Source of the DNA: Pseudomonadota bacterium
GTDB taxonomy: Bacteria > Pseudomonadota > Gammaproteobacteria > Xanthomonadales > Xanthomonadaceae
Direction: 5' to 3'
Assembly (NCBI GenBank): GCA_018242365.1
Contig: JAFECB010000014.1
Coordinates: 1 to 64,000 of the forward strand
DNA: 64,000 nucleotides
Positions 8,791 to 17,494 of the stretch are shown here, piece after piece (position 1 is the first letter of the stretch; the number at the start of each line of letters is the position of its first letter). The notes beneath the pieces are model-generated. The model ran no database searches and was not told where the DNA came from. It saw nothing but the letters and a program-made list of their open reading frames with translations. Both the position numbers and the translations under genes were made by a program.

Positions 8791-9507
8791 TCAAAGTGAA
8801 GCGGTTTCGGCGTGTGCGGCGCGGGCGAGTACAGGGGCCACGCTGAGATCGGTGGCCATGCCATCGACGATGTGCACGTTGCGTTGTGCGCGCGCGGCCA
8901 GTTCCGGGTCGTGGGTCACCATGACGATGGTCGTACCTTGCTGGTTGATGTCTTCCAGCAGTTCCAGCACGCTGCGCGCCATTTGGCTGTCGAGGTTGCC
9001 GGTAGGCTCGTCGGCCAGCAGCAGGCGCGGGCTGCCGGCAAGCGCGCGCGCAATCGCGGCGCGTTGCTGTTGGCCGCCGGACAATTCCGCCGGGTAGTGC
9101 TTGATCCGCGAACCCAGTCCGACCAGTCCGAGCGCATCCTCGATCCGCAGCTTGCGTTCGGCGGCCGGCATGCCGCGATAGCGCAGCGGCACGTCGCAGT
9201 TGTCGAACAGGTTGAGATCCGGGATCAGGTTGAAGCCCTGGAAGATGAAGCCGATCTTTTCGTTGCGCAGCTTGCTGCGGGCGTTGTCGGAGAGGCCTTT
9301 GACGTCGACGCCATCGAGGCTGTAATCGCCACCGGTGAATTCCTCGAGCAGGCCGGCGATATTGAGGAAGGTGGTCTTGCCGGAACCCGAGGGGCCAGTG
9401 ACGGCGACGAATTCGCCATCGGCCACGTGCAGGTCCAGCGAGCGCAGGGCGTGGGTTTCCACCAGTTCGGTGCGATAGACCTTGGTGACTTGGCGCATGT
9501 GCAACAT
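8791..9507 (-). CDS. ABC transporter ATP-binding protein, MacB/LolD type
   Basis: The 238-residue ATPase has Walker A GPSGSGKTT (38-46), the signature LSGGQQQR (142-149), Walker B LLLADEP (162-168) followed by TGNLDS, and the H-loop VTHD. The TGNLDS wording and length are typical of the MacB/LolD/FtsE branch that drives FtsX-like permeases. A good ribosome-binding site (AAGGAACTCCCCC) precedes the ATG. It lies 27 bases after the 69-residue ORF. Confidence 0.95.
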   Translation of the reverse strand: MLHMRQVTKVYRTELVETHALRSLDLHVADGEFVAVTGPSGSGKTTFLNIAGLLEEFTGGDYSLDGVDVKGLSDNARSKLRNEKIGFIFQGFNLIPDLNLFDNCDVPLRYRGMPAAERKLRIEDALGLVGLGSRIKHYPAELSGGQQQRAAIARALAGSPRLLLADEPTGNLDSQMARSVLELLEDINQQGTTIVMVTHDPELAARAQRNVHIVDGMATDLSVAPVLARAAHAETASL

Positions 9508-9534
9508 GGGGGAGTTCCTTGGGCGTGGAAGGGA

Positions 9535-9744
9535 TCAGCGAACGCGGAATGCGTCCGAACGGGAGGCGCTGGGCAAGTAGCCCTGGCTGTCGCGACGGCT
9601 GCGGTGCAGCGTGTTGGCGGCCGCGGGCGTGGCGCCGCGCAGGGCATTGAAGTCGAGCAGTTGGGAGAGACGCGGTGGCACGGCGTCGGCCAGTTGCTGC
9701 GGGGTCCAGAGAAAACGGGGCGAGTGCGAGAAAGTCATGTTCAT
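9535..9744 (-). CDS. Unrecognised 69-residue protein of the ABC exporter operon
   Basis: I do not recognise this protein. It starts 13 bases after the adaptor gene stop, with a clear AAGGA ribosome-binding site about nine bases upstream, and it ends 27 bases before the ATPase gene, so it fills the space like a real gene. About 83 % of its codons end in G or C, matching its neighbours. It has no signal peptide or membrane helix. An aromatic, helical-looking N-terminal half (FLWTPQQLADAVPPRLSQLL) is followed by an arginine- and serine-rich tail (HRSRRDSQGYLP, SRSDAFRVR). It could be a substrate or peptide precursor of the exporter, a small regulator, or an assembly factor. Confidence 0.65.
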   Translation of the reverse strand: MNMTFSHSPRFLWTPQQLADAVPPRLSQLLDFNALRGATPAAANTLHRSRRDSQGYLPSASRSDAFRVR

Positions 9745-9757
9745 GGCGTGTGTTCCT

Positions 9758-11074
9758 TCAGTTGCCGGAGATGCGGACGCGGTCCGCGTTGTCGAACTGA
9801 TCGGTGCCGGAGACCACGATGCGGTCGCCGGCCTTCAGTCCGGAGAGGATTTCGACGGCGGACAGGCTGGTCGCGCCAATTCGGATCGGGCGACGGACCG
9901 CGCTGCTGCCGTCGACAACGTAGGCAAAGCGGCCGCCATCCTGTTCCACGAAGGGACCGCGTTCGACCATCAGCACGTTGTTGCGGGTGTCCATCACGAT
10001 CCGCACCGACAGGCGCTGGTTCTGGCGCAGGCCGGGCGGCTGCTTGCCCTGTGCAAAACGCACGCGTGCGGTCACTTCGCCATTCACCACTTCGGGGGAA
10101 ACGGCGGAAATTTCGCCGGCGTACTGTACGTCGTTGGTGCCGATCTGCGCCGGCATGCCGATGCCAAGGTCGCGGGCGAAACTTTCCGGCACCTTGATCT
10201 CGACCTCGAAGCGGCTCAGATCGACCACACTGAGCACCGGCCCGTTGGCAGTGACGCTGGTGCCCTGCGGCACCTGCACCTGGCCGACCTGGCCATCGAA
10301 GGGCGCACGCAACGTCAGCGCATCGACCTGGCGTTGCGCCTCTTCCACCACCGCGCGCTGGCGCTGCGCCTGCAGTTGCTTGTTGCGTGCATCGAGTCCG
10401 GCACCCGCGCCCTGCAACTGGGCATCGCGCTGCGCCGCAGCCAGACCGATGTCGGCCTTCTTCAGCATGTCCTGCGCGCGCGCCAGGTCGTTCTGCGCCA
10501 CCGCACCACCTGCATAGGCACGCTGGTAGCGTTCCAGATCGCGCATCGCCGCGGTGCGGTCGATTTCAGCTTGATCGCGAGCACGCTGCGCATTGGCGCG
10601 GGTGATCTGCGCATCCAGCACCGCGCGGCTGGCCTCGGCCTCGAGGCTGGCGAGGGTGGATTCTTCCTGCACCAGTTTGCTGCGCAGCTCCGGACTGTCG
10701 ATCACGGCAAGTTCCTGGCCCTTGGTCACCTTGTCGCCGGCGACGATGGACAGGTGGACGATGCCGGGGGCGATTGCATAGAGGGTGGGGCTGTTGGAGG
10801 CGATGACCCGGCCATCGGCATTGATGTCGCGCACCAGATCGCCACGGGTGACTTCGGCGATGCGGATGCGCGAACCATCGAACGAATGCGCGCCACCCAG
10901 CCAGCCCGAGGCCACCCAACCGGCCAGCGCCAGCACGACCACGCCACCGCTCGCCACGGCGATGCGTGTGCGCAGGTTGCGGGCGGGCGCTTGGGTGAGG
11001 ACCTGATCCTGCCCCGCGGTATCGCGGATGCGGCGGCGGTCGTTGCTCGGCGTGGGGTTGGTCGGGGTTTCCAT
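9758..11074 (-). CDS. Periplasmic adaptor (HlyD/MacA-like membrane fusion protein)
   Basis: The 438-residue protein has a cytoplasmic N-terminus of about 37 residues, one transmembrane helix (about 38-58), biotinyl-lipoyl-like halves around a long alpha-helical hairpin (about 115-230, rich in A/Q/R heptads), and beta-barrel and membrane-proximal domains. It would bridge the ABC permeases to a TolC-type outer-membrane channel, which is not encoded nearby. It is the first gene of the operon. The ATG at 11072-11074 was chosen; a sigma-54 promoter match lies immediately before it, so its mRNA could be almost leaderless. Confidence 0.92.
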   Translation of the reverse strand: METPTNPTPSNDRRRIRDTAGQDQVLTQAPARNLRTRIAVASGGVVVLALAGWVASGWLGGAHSFDGSRIRIAEVTRGDLVRDINADGRVIASNSPTLYAIAPGIVHLSIVAGDKVTKGQELAVIDSPELRSKLVQEESTLASLEAEASRAVLDAQITRANAQRARDQAEIDRTAAMRDLERYQRAYAGGAVAQNDLARAQDMLKKADIGLAAAQRDAQLQGAGAGLDARNKQLQAQRQRAVVEEAQRQVDALTLRAPFDGQVGQVQVPQGTSVTANGPVLSVVDLSRFEVEIKVPESFARDLGIGMPAQIGTNDVQYAGEISAVSPEVVNGEVTARVRFAQGKQPPGLRQNQRLSVRIVMDTRNNVLMVERGPFVEQDGGRFAYVVDGSSAVRRPIRIGATSLSAVEILSGLKAGDRIVVSGTDQFDNADRVRISGN

Positions 11075-11085
11075 GCCCTCTTCGC

Positions 11086-11101
11086 TGCAATATCCATGCC
11101 A
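11086..11101 (-). promoter_or_regulatory. Sigma-54 (-24/-12) promoter of the ABC exporter operon
   Basis: On the minus strand the sequence reads TGGCATGGATATTGCA, matching the consensus TGGCACG-N4-TTGCA at every fixed position but one (T for C at position 6) and with the correct GG-to-GC spacing. It lies just before the adaptor gene of an operon that itself encodes a sigma-54 activator. The predicted start site is near 11075, one base before the ATG, so either the transcript is leaderless or the start site is shifted. Confidence 0.7.
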
Positions 11102-11167
11102 ACTGCAACACATTGATTTTTCGTTGATTGTTATATGCCGTCCGGTGTCCGCACGCTGGCAGCGGAT

Positions 11168-11179
11168 GTCCGGGCGGAC
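11168..11179. promoter_or_regulatory. Candidate activator-binding palindrome (UAS)
   Basis: The perfect inverted repeat GTCCG-GG-CGGAC lies about 95-105 bases upstream of the predicted sigma-54 start site, a usual distance for an enhancer bound by an NtrC-type regulator. Further GTCCG half-sites lie at 11140-11170. No binding data; GC-rich palindromes of this size also arise by chance. Confidence 0.35.
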
Positions 11180-11293
11180 GTGCTGGCCAGGAAATTCAGT
11201 CCGGCCGTGAGGCGGATGAGGGCGGTTGGCCGATCGAGCAACGCTTGCTCAGCCTTGCCTTAAACTGCGCACTTCCCTCAGGAGCCATGCCGC

Positions 11294-13126
11294 ATGTGCG
11301 GAATCGTCGGTGCCATTGCCAACCGTGATGTCGTCCCCTTGCTGGTCGACGGCCTGAAACGGCTGGAGTACCGCGGTTACGATTCGGCCGGGATCGCGGT
11401 GGTGGAGGGCGCGTGCACCCGCCGCGTGCGTCGTACCGGACGGGTCGCCGAGATGGAGGCGGCGGCGCAGGCCGAAGGTGTGCATGCCACGCTCGGGATC
11501 GGCCATACCCGCTGGGCCACCCACGGCGGCGTCACCGAATCCAACGCCCATCCGCACATCAGCCACGGTGAGCTGGCGCTGGTCCACAACGGCATCATCG
11601 AAAATCATGAGCAGCAGCGCGCCCGCTTGCAGGCGCTGGGCTACGTGTTCGAATCGCAGACCGATACCGAAGTCGTCGCCCATCTGATCCATCATTACCG
11701 CGCGCAGGGCGGGAGCCTGCTGCAAGCCTTGCAGCGCGCGGTGAAGGAATTGCACGGAGCGTATGCGCTGGCGGTGATCGACAAACGCGATCCCGAGGTG
11801 ATGGTCGCGGCGCGGATGGGCTGCCCGTTGTTGGTCGGGCTGGGTGAGGATGAGAATTTCGTCGCCTCGGATGTCTCGGCGATTGTTTCGGCGACGCGGC
11901 GGGTGATCTTCCTCGAGGAGGGCGATACTGCCGAACTGACCCGCGATGGCGTGCACGTGTTCGATGCAACCGATGCGCCCATCGAACGCCAGGTCCACCT
12001 GTCCGACGTGTCGCTGGCCTCGCTGGAGCTGGGCCCGTACAGCCACTTCATGCAAAAGGAGATCCACGAGCAGCCACGGGCCATCTCCGACACCCTGGAA
12101 GGCATCGTGGCGGCCGGTGGCTTCGATCCGGCGCTGTTCGGTGCGGATGCGAAGCAGCTGTTGGCGGATGTCGACTCGGTCCAGATCCTCGCCTGCGGCA
12201 CCAGCTACTACGCGGGACTGGTCGCGCGCTACTGGATCGAGGCTTGCGCCGGGATTCCCTGCGCGGTCGATATCGCCAGCGAATATCGCTACCGCGAAGT
12301 CGTCGCCAACCCGCGCCAGCTCATCGTCACCATTTCGCAGTCCGGTGAGACCCTGGACACGATGGAGGCGCTGAAGCACGCCAAGCAGCGCGGCCACGAC
12401 AAGACCCTGTCGATCTGCAACGTGCCGGAGAGTGCAATCCCGCGCGCCAGCCGGCTGTTGTTCCTGACCCGTGCCGGCGCCGAAATCGGAGTCGCCTCGA
12501 CCAAGGCCTTCACCACCCAGCTGGTGGCGCTGTTCGCGCTTGCTGGCGTGCTCGGCAAGCTGCGCGGACGCATCGGTGGCGAACGCGAAGCCGCGCTGCT
12601 GGATGAACTGCGCCACCTGCCGGGCAGTGTGCAACACGCACTCAACCTCGAGCCGCAGATTGCGGCCTGGGCCGAACGCTTCGCACCGCGTGAACATGCG
12701 CTCTTCCTAGGCCGCGGACTGCATTATCCAATTGCTCTGGAAGGCGCTCTCAAGCTGAAAGAGATTTCCTACATCCACGCCGAAGGCTATCCGGCCGGCG
12801 AGCTCAAGCACGGCCCGCTGGCGCTGGTGGACGAGGCCATGCCGGTGGTGGTGATCGCCCCCGACGATGCCCTGCTGGAAAAGGTGAAATCCAACATCCA
12901 GGAAGTGCGCGCGCGTGGTGGCCAGATGTTCGTGTTCACCGATGCCGACAGCAGCTTCGGCGCCAGCGACGCCGTCCACGTGATCCGCACCCCGCGCCAC
13001 ATCGGCGAACTTTCACCGATCGTGCACGCCATCCCGGTGCAACTGCTGGCCTACCATGTCGCGCTGGCGCGCGGCACCGATGTCGACAAGCCGCGCAACC
13101 TGGCCAAGTCGGTGACGGTGGAGTAG
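11294..13126 (+). CDS. glmS: Glutamine-fructose-6-phosphate aminotransferase (isomerizing)
   Basis: The 610-residue enzyme makes glucosamine-6-phosphate from fructose-6-phosphate and glutamine, the first committed step to UDP-GlcNAc. It begins MCGIVGAI, so C2 becomes the N-terminal glutaminase nucleophile after methionine removal. Two SIS sugar-isomerase domains follow, and the C-terminus [15 protein letters not shown] is the family-specific active-site tail. The ribosome-binding site AGGAG precedes the ATG. No glmS ribozyme is visible in the 219 bases upstream, which are shared with the divergent ABC operon. Confidence 0.98.
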   Translation: MCGIVGAIANRDVVPLLVDGLKRLEYRGYDSAGIAVVEGACTRRVRRTGRVAEMEAAAQAEGVHATLGIGHTRWATHGGVTESNAHPHISHGELALVHNGIIENHEQQRARLQALGYVFESQTDTEVVAHLIHHYRAQGGSLLQALQRAVKELHGAYALAVIDKRDPEVMVAARMGCPLLVGLGEDENFVASDVSAIVSATRRVIFLEEGDTAELTRDGVHVFDATDAPIERQVHLSDVSLASLELGPYSHFMQKEIHEQPRAISDTLEGIVAAGGFDPALFGADAKQLLADVDSVQILACGTSYYAGLVARYWIEACAGIPCAVDIASEYRYREVVANPRQLIVTISQSGETLDTMEALKHAKQRGHDKTLSICNVPESAIPRASRLLFLTRAGAEIGVASTKAFTTQLVALFALAGVLGKLRGRIGGEREAALLDELRHLPGSVQHALNLEPQIAAWAERFAPREHALFLGRGLHYPIALEGALKLKEISYIHAEGYPAGELKHGPLALVDEAMPVVVIAPDDALLEKVKSNIQEVRARGGQMFVFTDADSSFGASDAVHVIRTPRHIGELSPIVHAIPVQLLAYHVALARGTDVDKPRNLAKSVTVE

Positions 13127-13140
13127 GTGTGTTTGCGTGG

Positions 13141-14238
13141 CTATCCGCTGCGTTGTCGGAACACGTAATTCGACACCGCCAGCATGATCATCGGCGGCAC
13201 TGCGTAGGCGATGCGGAAATCGAAGTGGTAGATGCCGGCCAGCTTGGTCACCACTTGCTGCAGCAGCCAGAAACCCAGTGCAAAAACAATTCCGATGAAG
13301 ATGCGCTTGCCGTAACCGCCGCTGCGCAGTGAGCCGAAGGCAAAAGGCGCGGCGGCCAGGCACAGGGCCAGCACGTTCAGCGGGTAGAACCAGCGGCCCC
13401 AGTAGATCCGCTCGTATTGACTCGAATCCAGGCCGTTGCGCTTGCGGTAGTCAATGCTGGTGCGTAGCTGCGCGCTGTCGAGGTTGCCGGGGCGGGTCAC
13501 GCTGGCGGCAAGGATCGACTCGCTGAGGCGCGAATTCCAGCGCTCGCTGGCGACCTTGGTCCGTTGCACCGATTTTCCGTCGAAGCGGATGCGGTCGACG
13601 TCATGCAGGACCCAATGGTCGCCACGGTGCTCGGCCGTGCTGGCATTGGCGATCGAGCGCAGCTGGCCGTCGTCGGCGAATTCGAACAGTCGCACCCCGC
13701 GCAGTTCCAGCCACTGGTCGCCGCCGCGTTGTTTCTGTTCACCACCGTGCGCACTCAGGAACATGTCGCCTTCGCGCGCCCACAGGCCGTCGTAGCGGGA
13801 CACCACCATGTCGCTGTGGCGGATCGAGCGGATCGCCTGCGCGCGCTGGCTGGCCCACGGCCACAGGGTTTCGCCATTGACCACCATCAGCAGGGTGAAC
13901 ACGGCCAGCACCAGCGCCACTGAAACGCTCAGGCGCGCACGCGACAGGCCGAGCGCGCGCAGCGCGGTCAATTCGGAGGTCGCCGCCAATTCGCCCAGCC
14001 CGAGCAGCGAGCCGATCACCGCCGCGGTCGGGAACAGGTCGTAGGCGTGGCCCGGCAGGCCCAGCGCCGCGACCGCGATCGCGTGGTTGATGGTGTAGGA
14101 ACCCTTGCCGATGTTGCCGATGTCGTCGGCAAAGGTCAGCACCACGGTGAGGCCGATCAAGACGCCCCAAGTCATCAGGATGCTGATCGAAACGATGCGT
14201 GCGATGTAGCTGTCGTGCAGTCGCGGCCAGTGTTTCAT
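13141..14238 (-). CDS. lptG: LPS export system permease LptG
   Basis: The 365-residue inner-membrane protein has the LptF/LptG layout: three N-terminal helices (about 15-35, 60-80, 100-120), a periplasmic beta-jellyroll domain, and three C-terminal helices. With LptF and the LptB ATPase it extracts lipopolysaccharide from the inner membrane and passes it to the LptC/A bridge. Its start overlaps the lptF stop (ATGA). The family position [16 protein letters not shown] fixes the start; the longer upstream frame lies inside lptF. Confidence 0.95.
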   Translation of the reverse strand: MKHWPRLHDSYIARIVSISILMTWGVLIGLTVVLTFADDIGNIGKGSYTINHAIAVAALGLPGHAYDLFPTAAVIGSLLGLGELAATSELTALRALGLSRARLSVSVALVLAVFTLLMVVNGETLWPWASQRAQAIRSIRHSDMVVSRYDGLWAREGDMFLSAHGGEQKQRGGDQWLELRGVRLFEFADDGQLRSIANASTAEHRGDHWVLHDVDRIRFDGKSVQRTKVASERWNSRLSESILAASVTRPGNLDSAQLRTSIDYRKRNGLDSSQYERIYWGRWFYPLNVLALCLAAAPFAFGSLRSGGYGKRIFIGIVFALGFWLLQQVVTKLAGIYHFDFRIAYAVPPMIMLAVSNYVFRQRSG

Positions 14239-15314
14239 CGGCTTCGCCTCGGCCAGAAAGTACGTCCATCGCGGACATAGGCCCAGGACCCGAGGGCGAG
14301 CAGGGGCAGCAACAGCCACCACAGGCCCAGCGCCGCCGGAATTGCGCCATCCGCCAGCCACTGTTCGCCGAGGATGGCCATGAAGATGCCGACCAGATAG
14401 GCGAGGAATGCCAGCAGCAGCGCGCCATGGCGCGATTGCCGTGGCGAGCTGCGTCCCAGCGGAATGGCCATCAGCGCGAACGCCAGTGCCAGCAGAGCCG
14501 GGGCGAAACGCCAGTGCAACTCGGCCTTCGCTGCACGTGCCGGCATCCGCAGCAGGTCCAGGGTCGAACGGTACTGCGGTTCGTTCAACTGGCTCGGCGG
14601 ATCGGCCTCGGGCAGTTCGACTTCATTGCGACCGTAGCGCATCAGCCGGAAATCGAGCTGATTGCCGCTGGCGGGGCCTTCCACGCGGAAGCCATCGACC
14701 AGCGCCAGCACGCGCGCACCGTGGTCGCGGTAAAGCTCGCCGGCGCGCGCCGTCGCCACGTCCATGCGGTCGCCACGCTCGCGGTAGATGAAGATGCGCT
14801 GCAGCTTGGTCCCGTCGGTCGACATCACGCCGACATAGGCCACGCCGCCGTTGGACATCGGCGTGAATCGGCCCGGTTCCAGTCCGGCGACCAGCAGGTT
14901 CTTATTGGCCTCCTGCACCATCGATTTGGCCATCCAGTTCGCCCAGGGCCCCAGCCACAGCGCGCAGGCGGCGATGAAGGCCACCACCGGCAGGGTCACG
15001 ATCAGCAGCGGCCGCAGCAGGCGTCGCGGGCCCACGCCGACCGCCGCCAGCACCGGCATCTCCGAGTCACGGTAGAGGCGGCCGGTTGCCAGCAGGATGC
15101 CCAGCAACAGGGCCAAGGGCAGGATCAGCGGCAGATAGCCCAACAACCGCAGCCCCAACTGCGAAAGCAGCAGCGCCGGCGGCACCTTGCCCAGCGCCAT
15201 CTCGCCGATCAGATCGGCGAACACACCACCGAGGCTGACGATGATCAGGATCAGCAGCGACGCCAGCGTGGCGCGCGCAAATTCACTGCTGAGGTAGCGG
15301 TCCAGCTTCGGCAT
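14235..15314 (-). CDS. lptF: LPS export system permease LptF
   Basis: The 359-residue partner of LptG starts [17 protein letters not shown], the usual LptF opening, with helices near 15-37, 55-80 and 100-122, a periplasmic domain and three C-terminal helices. It is divergent from pepA with a gap of 163 bases, an arrangement conserved in gammaproteobacteria. The upstream open frame continues for over 100 residues but is out of family and proline/arginine-rich, so it was not included. Confidence 0.95.
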   Translation of the reverse strand: MPKLDRYLSSEFARATLASLLILIIVSLGGVFADLIGEMALGKVPPALLLSQLGLRLLGYLPLILPLALLLGILLATGRLYRDSEMPVLAAVGVGPRRLLRPLLIVTLPVVAFIAACALWLGPWANWMAKSMVQEANKNLLVAGLEPGRFTPMSNGGVAYVGVMSTDGTKLQRIFIYRERGDRMDVATARAGELYRDHGARVLALVDGFRVEGPASGNQLDFRLMRYGRNEVELPEADPPSQLNEPQYRSTLDLLRMPARAAKAELHWRFAPALLALAFALMAIPLGRSSPRQSRHGALLLAFLAYLVGIFMAILGEQWLADGAIPAALGLWWLLLPLLALGSWAYVRDGRTFWPRRSR

Positions 15315-15477
15315 CGGGCCGGGTTGCCTTAGAATCAGGAGTTTGCCGCGCCAATTGCTACAGCAGGCCGCGGCTGCGCATTGTAAGCGCTCCAGTGTGC
15401 CGCGTTCCGTCCAGCGGGCGTCAGCGCACTCGACATGTCTTGTCCCATTCACACTCCAACGTCGAACCAAACCCTTC

Positions 15478-16959
15478 ATGAGCCTCGAATTCAGCCTGAA
15501 TCCCCATGCCCCGATCACCGCCCAGGTCGATTGCCTGATTGTCGGCGTGTTCGCCGATGGAAGCCTGAGCCCCGCTGGCAGGGCCGTGGACGCCGCCAGC
15601 AACGGCCGCCTGCAGGCCCTGATCACGCGTGGCGATGTGTCAGGCAAGACCGGCAAGACCGCGCTACTGCACGATCTGGCCGGGGTCAGCGCGCAGCGCG
15701 TGCTGGTGGTCGGGCTGGGCGATGCCGATCAGTTCGGTGCCCCGCAATATCTGAAGGCGGTGGCCGATGCCGCGCGCATGTTGAAATCCGGTCCGGTGGC
15801 CAGTGCTCTGTTCACGCTCAGTGAAGTGGCGGTCAAGGAACGTGATGCCGCTTGGGCTATTCGCCAGGCCGTGATTGCCAGCGACCATGCCTGCTACCGC
15901 TATACCGCCACCTTCGGCGCGAAAAACAGCAAGCGTGACGACAAGGGCCTGACGCGTCTTGACGTCACCGGCAGCGATGCCGCTGCACTGGCGCAGGGCG
16001 TGGCGATTGCCGAAGGCGTGCAGTTCACCCGCGAGCTGGGCAACCTGCCGCCGAATGTCTGCACCCCGGCTTACATGGCAGAGCAGGCGCAGGCCTTTGC
16101 CACTGGCAAGGCCAAGGTCAGCTGCGAGGTTTTGGACGATGCGGCGATGGAGGCGCTCGGCATGGGTTCGCTGCTGGCGGTGGCGCGCGGCAGTGCGCAG
16201 CGCCCGCGCCTGATCGTGCTGAAGTACAGCAATGCTGGCGATGCCAAGCCTTATGTATTGGTGGGCAAGGGCATCACCTTCGATACCGGTGGCGTGAACC
16301 TGAAAACGCAGGGCGGCATCGAGGAAATGAAGTACGACATGTGCGGCGCCGGCAGCGTGCTCGGCACCTTTGTCGCCGCGGTCGGCATGCAGCTGCCGGT
16401 GAATCTGGTGTGCATTGCCGCCGCCGTGGAAAACGCCATCGACGGCAATGCTTATCGTCCCTCGGATGTCATCACCTCGATGTCCGGCAAGACCATTGAA
16501 GTGGGCAATACCGATGCCGAAGGCCGCCTGATCCTGTGTGATGCCCTCACCTATGCGCAGCGTTTCGAGCCGGCCGCGCTCATCAATGTGGCCACGCTCA
16601 CCGGTGCCTGCATGGTGGCGCTGGGCAAATACGCTACCGGCGTCATGACCAAGTCCAGCCACGATCTGGCGCGCGAACTGATCGATGCCGGCGAAACCGC
16701 ATTCGATCGCGGCTGGCAGCTGCCACTGTGGCAGGAGTACCAATCGATGCTGGATTCGGCGTTTGCCGATGTCTACAACATTGGTGGCCGCTGGGCGGGC
16801 GCGATCACCGCAGGCTGCTTCCTGTCGCGCTTCACCGACGGCCAGCGCTGGGTGCATCTGGACATCGCAGGCTCGGCATCGGATGACGGCAAGATGGGTA
16901 TGGCGACCGGTCGCCCGGTCGGCATGCTGAGCCAGTGGCTGCTGGACCGCATTGGCTGA
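15478..16959 (+). CDS. pepA: Leucyl aminopeptidase (M17)
   Basis: The 493-residue two-zinc exopeptidase removes N-terminal residues and in some bacteria also binds DNA as an XerCD accessory or pyrimidine regulator. The M17 signature NTDAEGRL is at 344-351, and the metal/lysine site [15 protein letters not shown] is upstream of it. The N-terminal non-catalytic domain is of usual length. The ATG at 15478 was chosen (MSLEFSLN); a longer frame runs back into the lptF-pepA promoter region. It is first in a pepA-holC-valS cluster, but a palindromic repeat separates it from holC. Confidence 0.97.
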   Translation: MSLEFSLNPHAPITAQVDCLIVGVFADGSLSPAGRAVDAASNGRLQALITRGDVSGKTGKTALLHDLAGVSAQRVLVVGLGDADQFGAPQYLKAVADAARMLKSGPVASALFTLSEVAVKERDAAWAIRQAVIASDHACYRYTATFGAKNSKRDDKGLTRLDVTGSDAAALAQGVAIAEGVQFTRELGNLPPNVCTPAYMAEQAQAFATGKAKVSCEVLDDAAMEALGMGSLLAVARGSAQRPRLIVLKYSNAGDAKPYVLVGKGITFDTGGVNLKTQGGIEEMKYDMCGAGSVLGTFVAAVGMQLPVNLVCIAAAVENAIDGNAYRPSDVITSMSGKTIEVGNTDAEGRLILCDALTYAQRFEPAALINVATLTGACMVALGKYATGVMTKSSHDLARELIDAGETAFDRGWQLPLWQEYQSMLDSAFADVYNIGGRWAGAITAGCFLSRFTDGQRWVHLDIAGSASDDGKMGMATGRPVGMLSQWLLDRIG

Positions 16960-16965
16960 CGCCCT

Positions 16966-17046
16966 TGCAGGAGCGCACCGCAGGGGCGCGATCCTTATCC
17001 ACATATCCTTGAAAAAGCATTCGCGCCCCTGCGGTGCGCTCCTACA
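16966..17046. repeat. GTAGGAGC-type palindromic repeat (family B)
   Basis: A left arm GCAGGAGCGCACCGCAGGGG with CGCGA and its inverted copy (TCGCGCCCCTGCGGTGCGCT with CCTACAG) flank about 28 bases. The pair forms a long, nearly perfect hairpin between pepA and holC. The same module recurs at 29040-29184 and 43393-43508. Confidence 0.85.
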
Positions 17047-17058
17047 GACTTCATCCCA

Positions 17059-17484
17059 ATGCCCCGTGCCGATTTCTACCTGATCGACAAGCCGCGTTTC
17101 CGCGCGCAGCCCCTGCTGCTCGTGTGCGAATTGGTGAAAAAGGCCTATGCCGCCGGGCTACCGACCCTGGTCCTGGCACGCGATCAAACACAGGCCGAGG
17201 CACTGGATGATTTGCTGTGGTCGTTCGACCCGGACGAGTACCTGCCGCACCAGATCGCCGGCCAGGACGAGGATGAGGACGAAGCGCCCATTCTCATCAC
17301 CACGCCCGACGCCGATGTGCCCGCGCGCCCGCTGCTGATCAACCTGCGCGATGCCGCGCCTGCCGGCCAGTTCGACCGCGTGCTGGAAGTGGTGCCCGCC
17401 GATCCGGCCGCCCGCGGCTCGCTGCGCGAGCGCTGGAAGCACTACAAATCGCTCGGTTTCGAGCTCAAAAAATTCGACATGTGA
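17059..17484 (+). CDS. holC: DNA polymerase III subunit chi
   Basis: The 141-residue protein has the chi-family fold markers: an N-terminal ADFYLID strand, [20 protein letters not shown], the DDLLWSF motif and the C-terminal [18 protein letters not shown]. Chi joins psi and the clamp loader and binds SSB during replication. The acidic DEDEDEA linker (residues 73-79) is somewhat longer than in E. coli. It sits 10 bases before valS, as in many gammaproteobacteria. Confidence 0.95.
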   Translation: MPRADFYLIDKPRFRAQPLLLVCELVKKAYAAGLPTLVLARDQTQAEALDDLLWSFDPDEYLPHQIAGQDEDEDEAPILITTPDADVPARPLLINLRDAAPAGQFDRVLEVVPADPAARGSLRERWKHYKSLGFELKKFDM

Positions 17485-17494
17485 CCCCGTACCG

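Noticed and set aside
11075..11293. glmS ribozyme or riboswitch
   Set aside because: No conserved core was seen; the region is better explained as a divergent promoter with sigma-54 and UAS elements.
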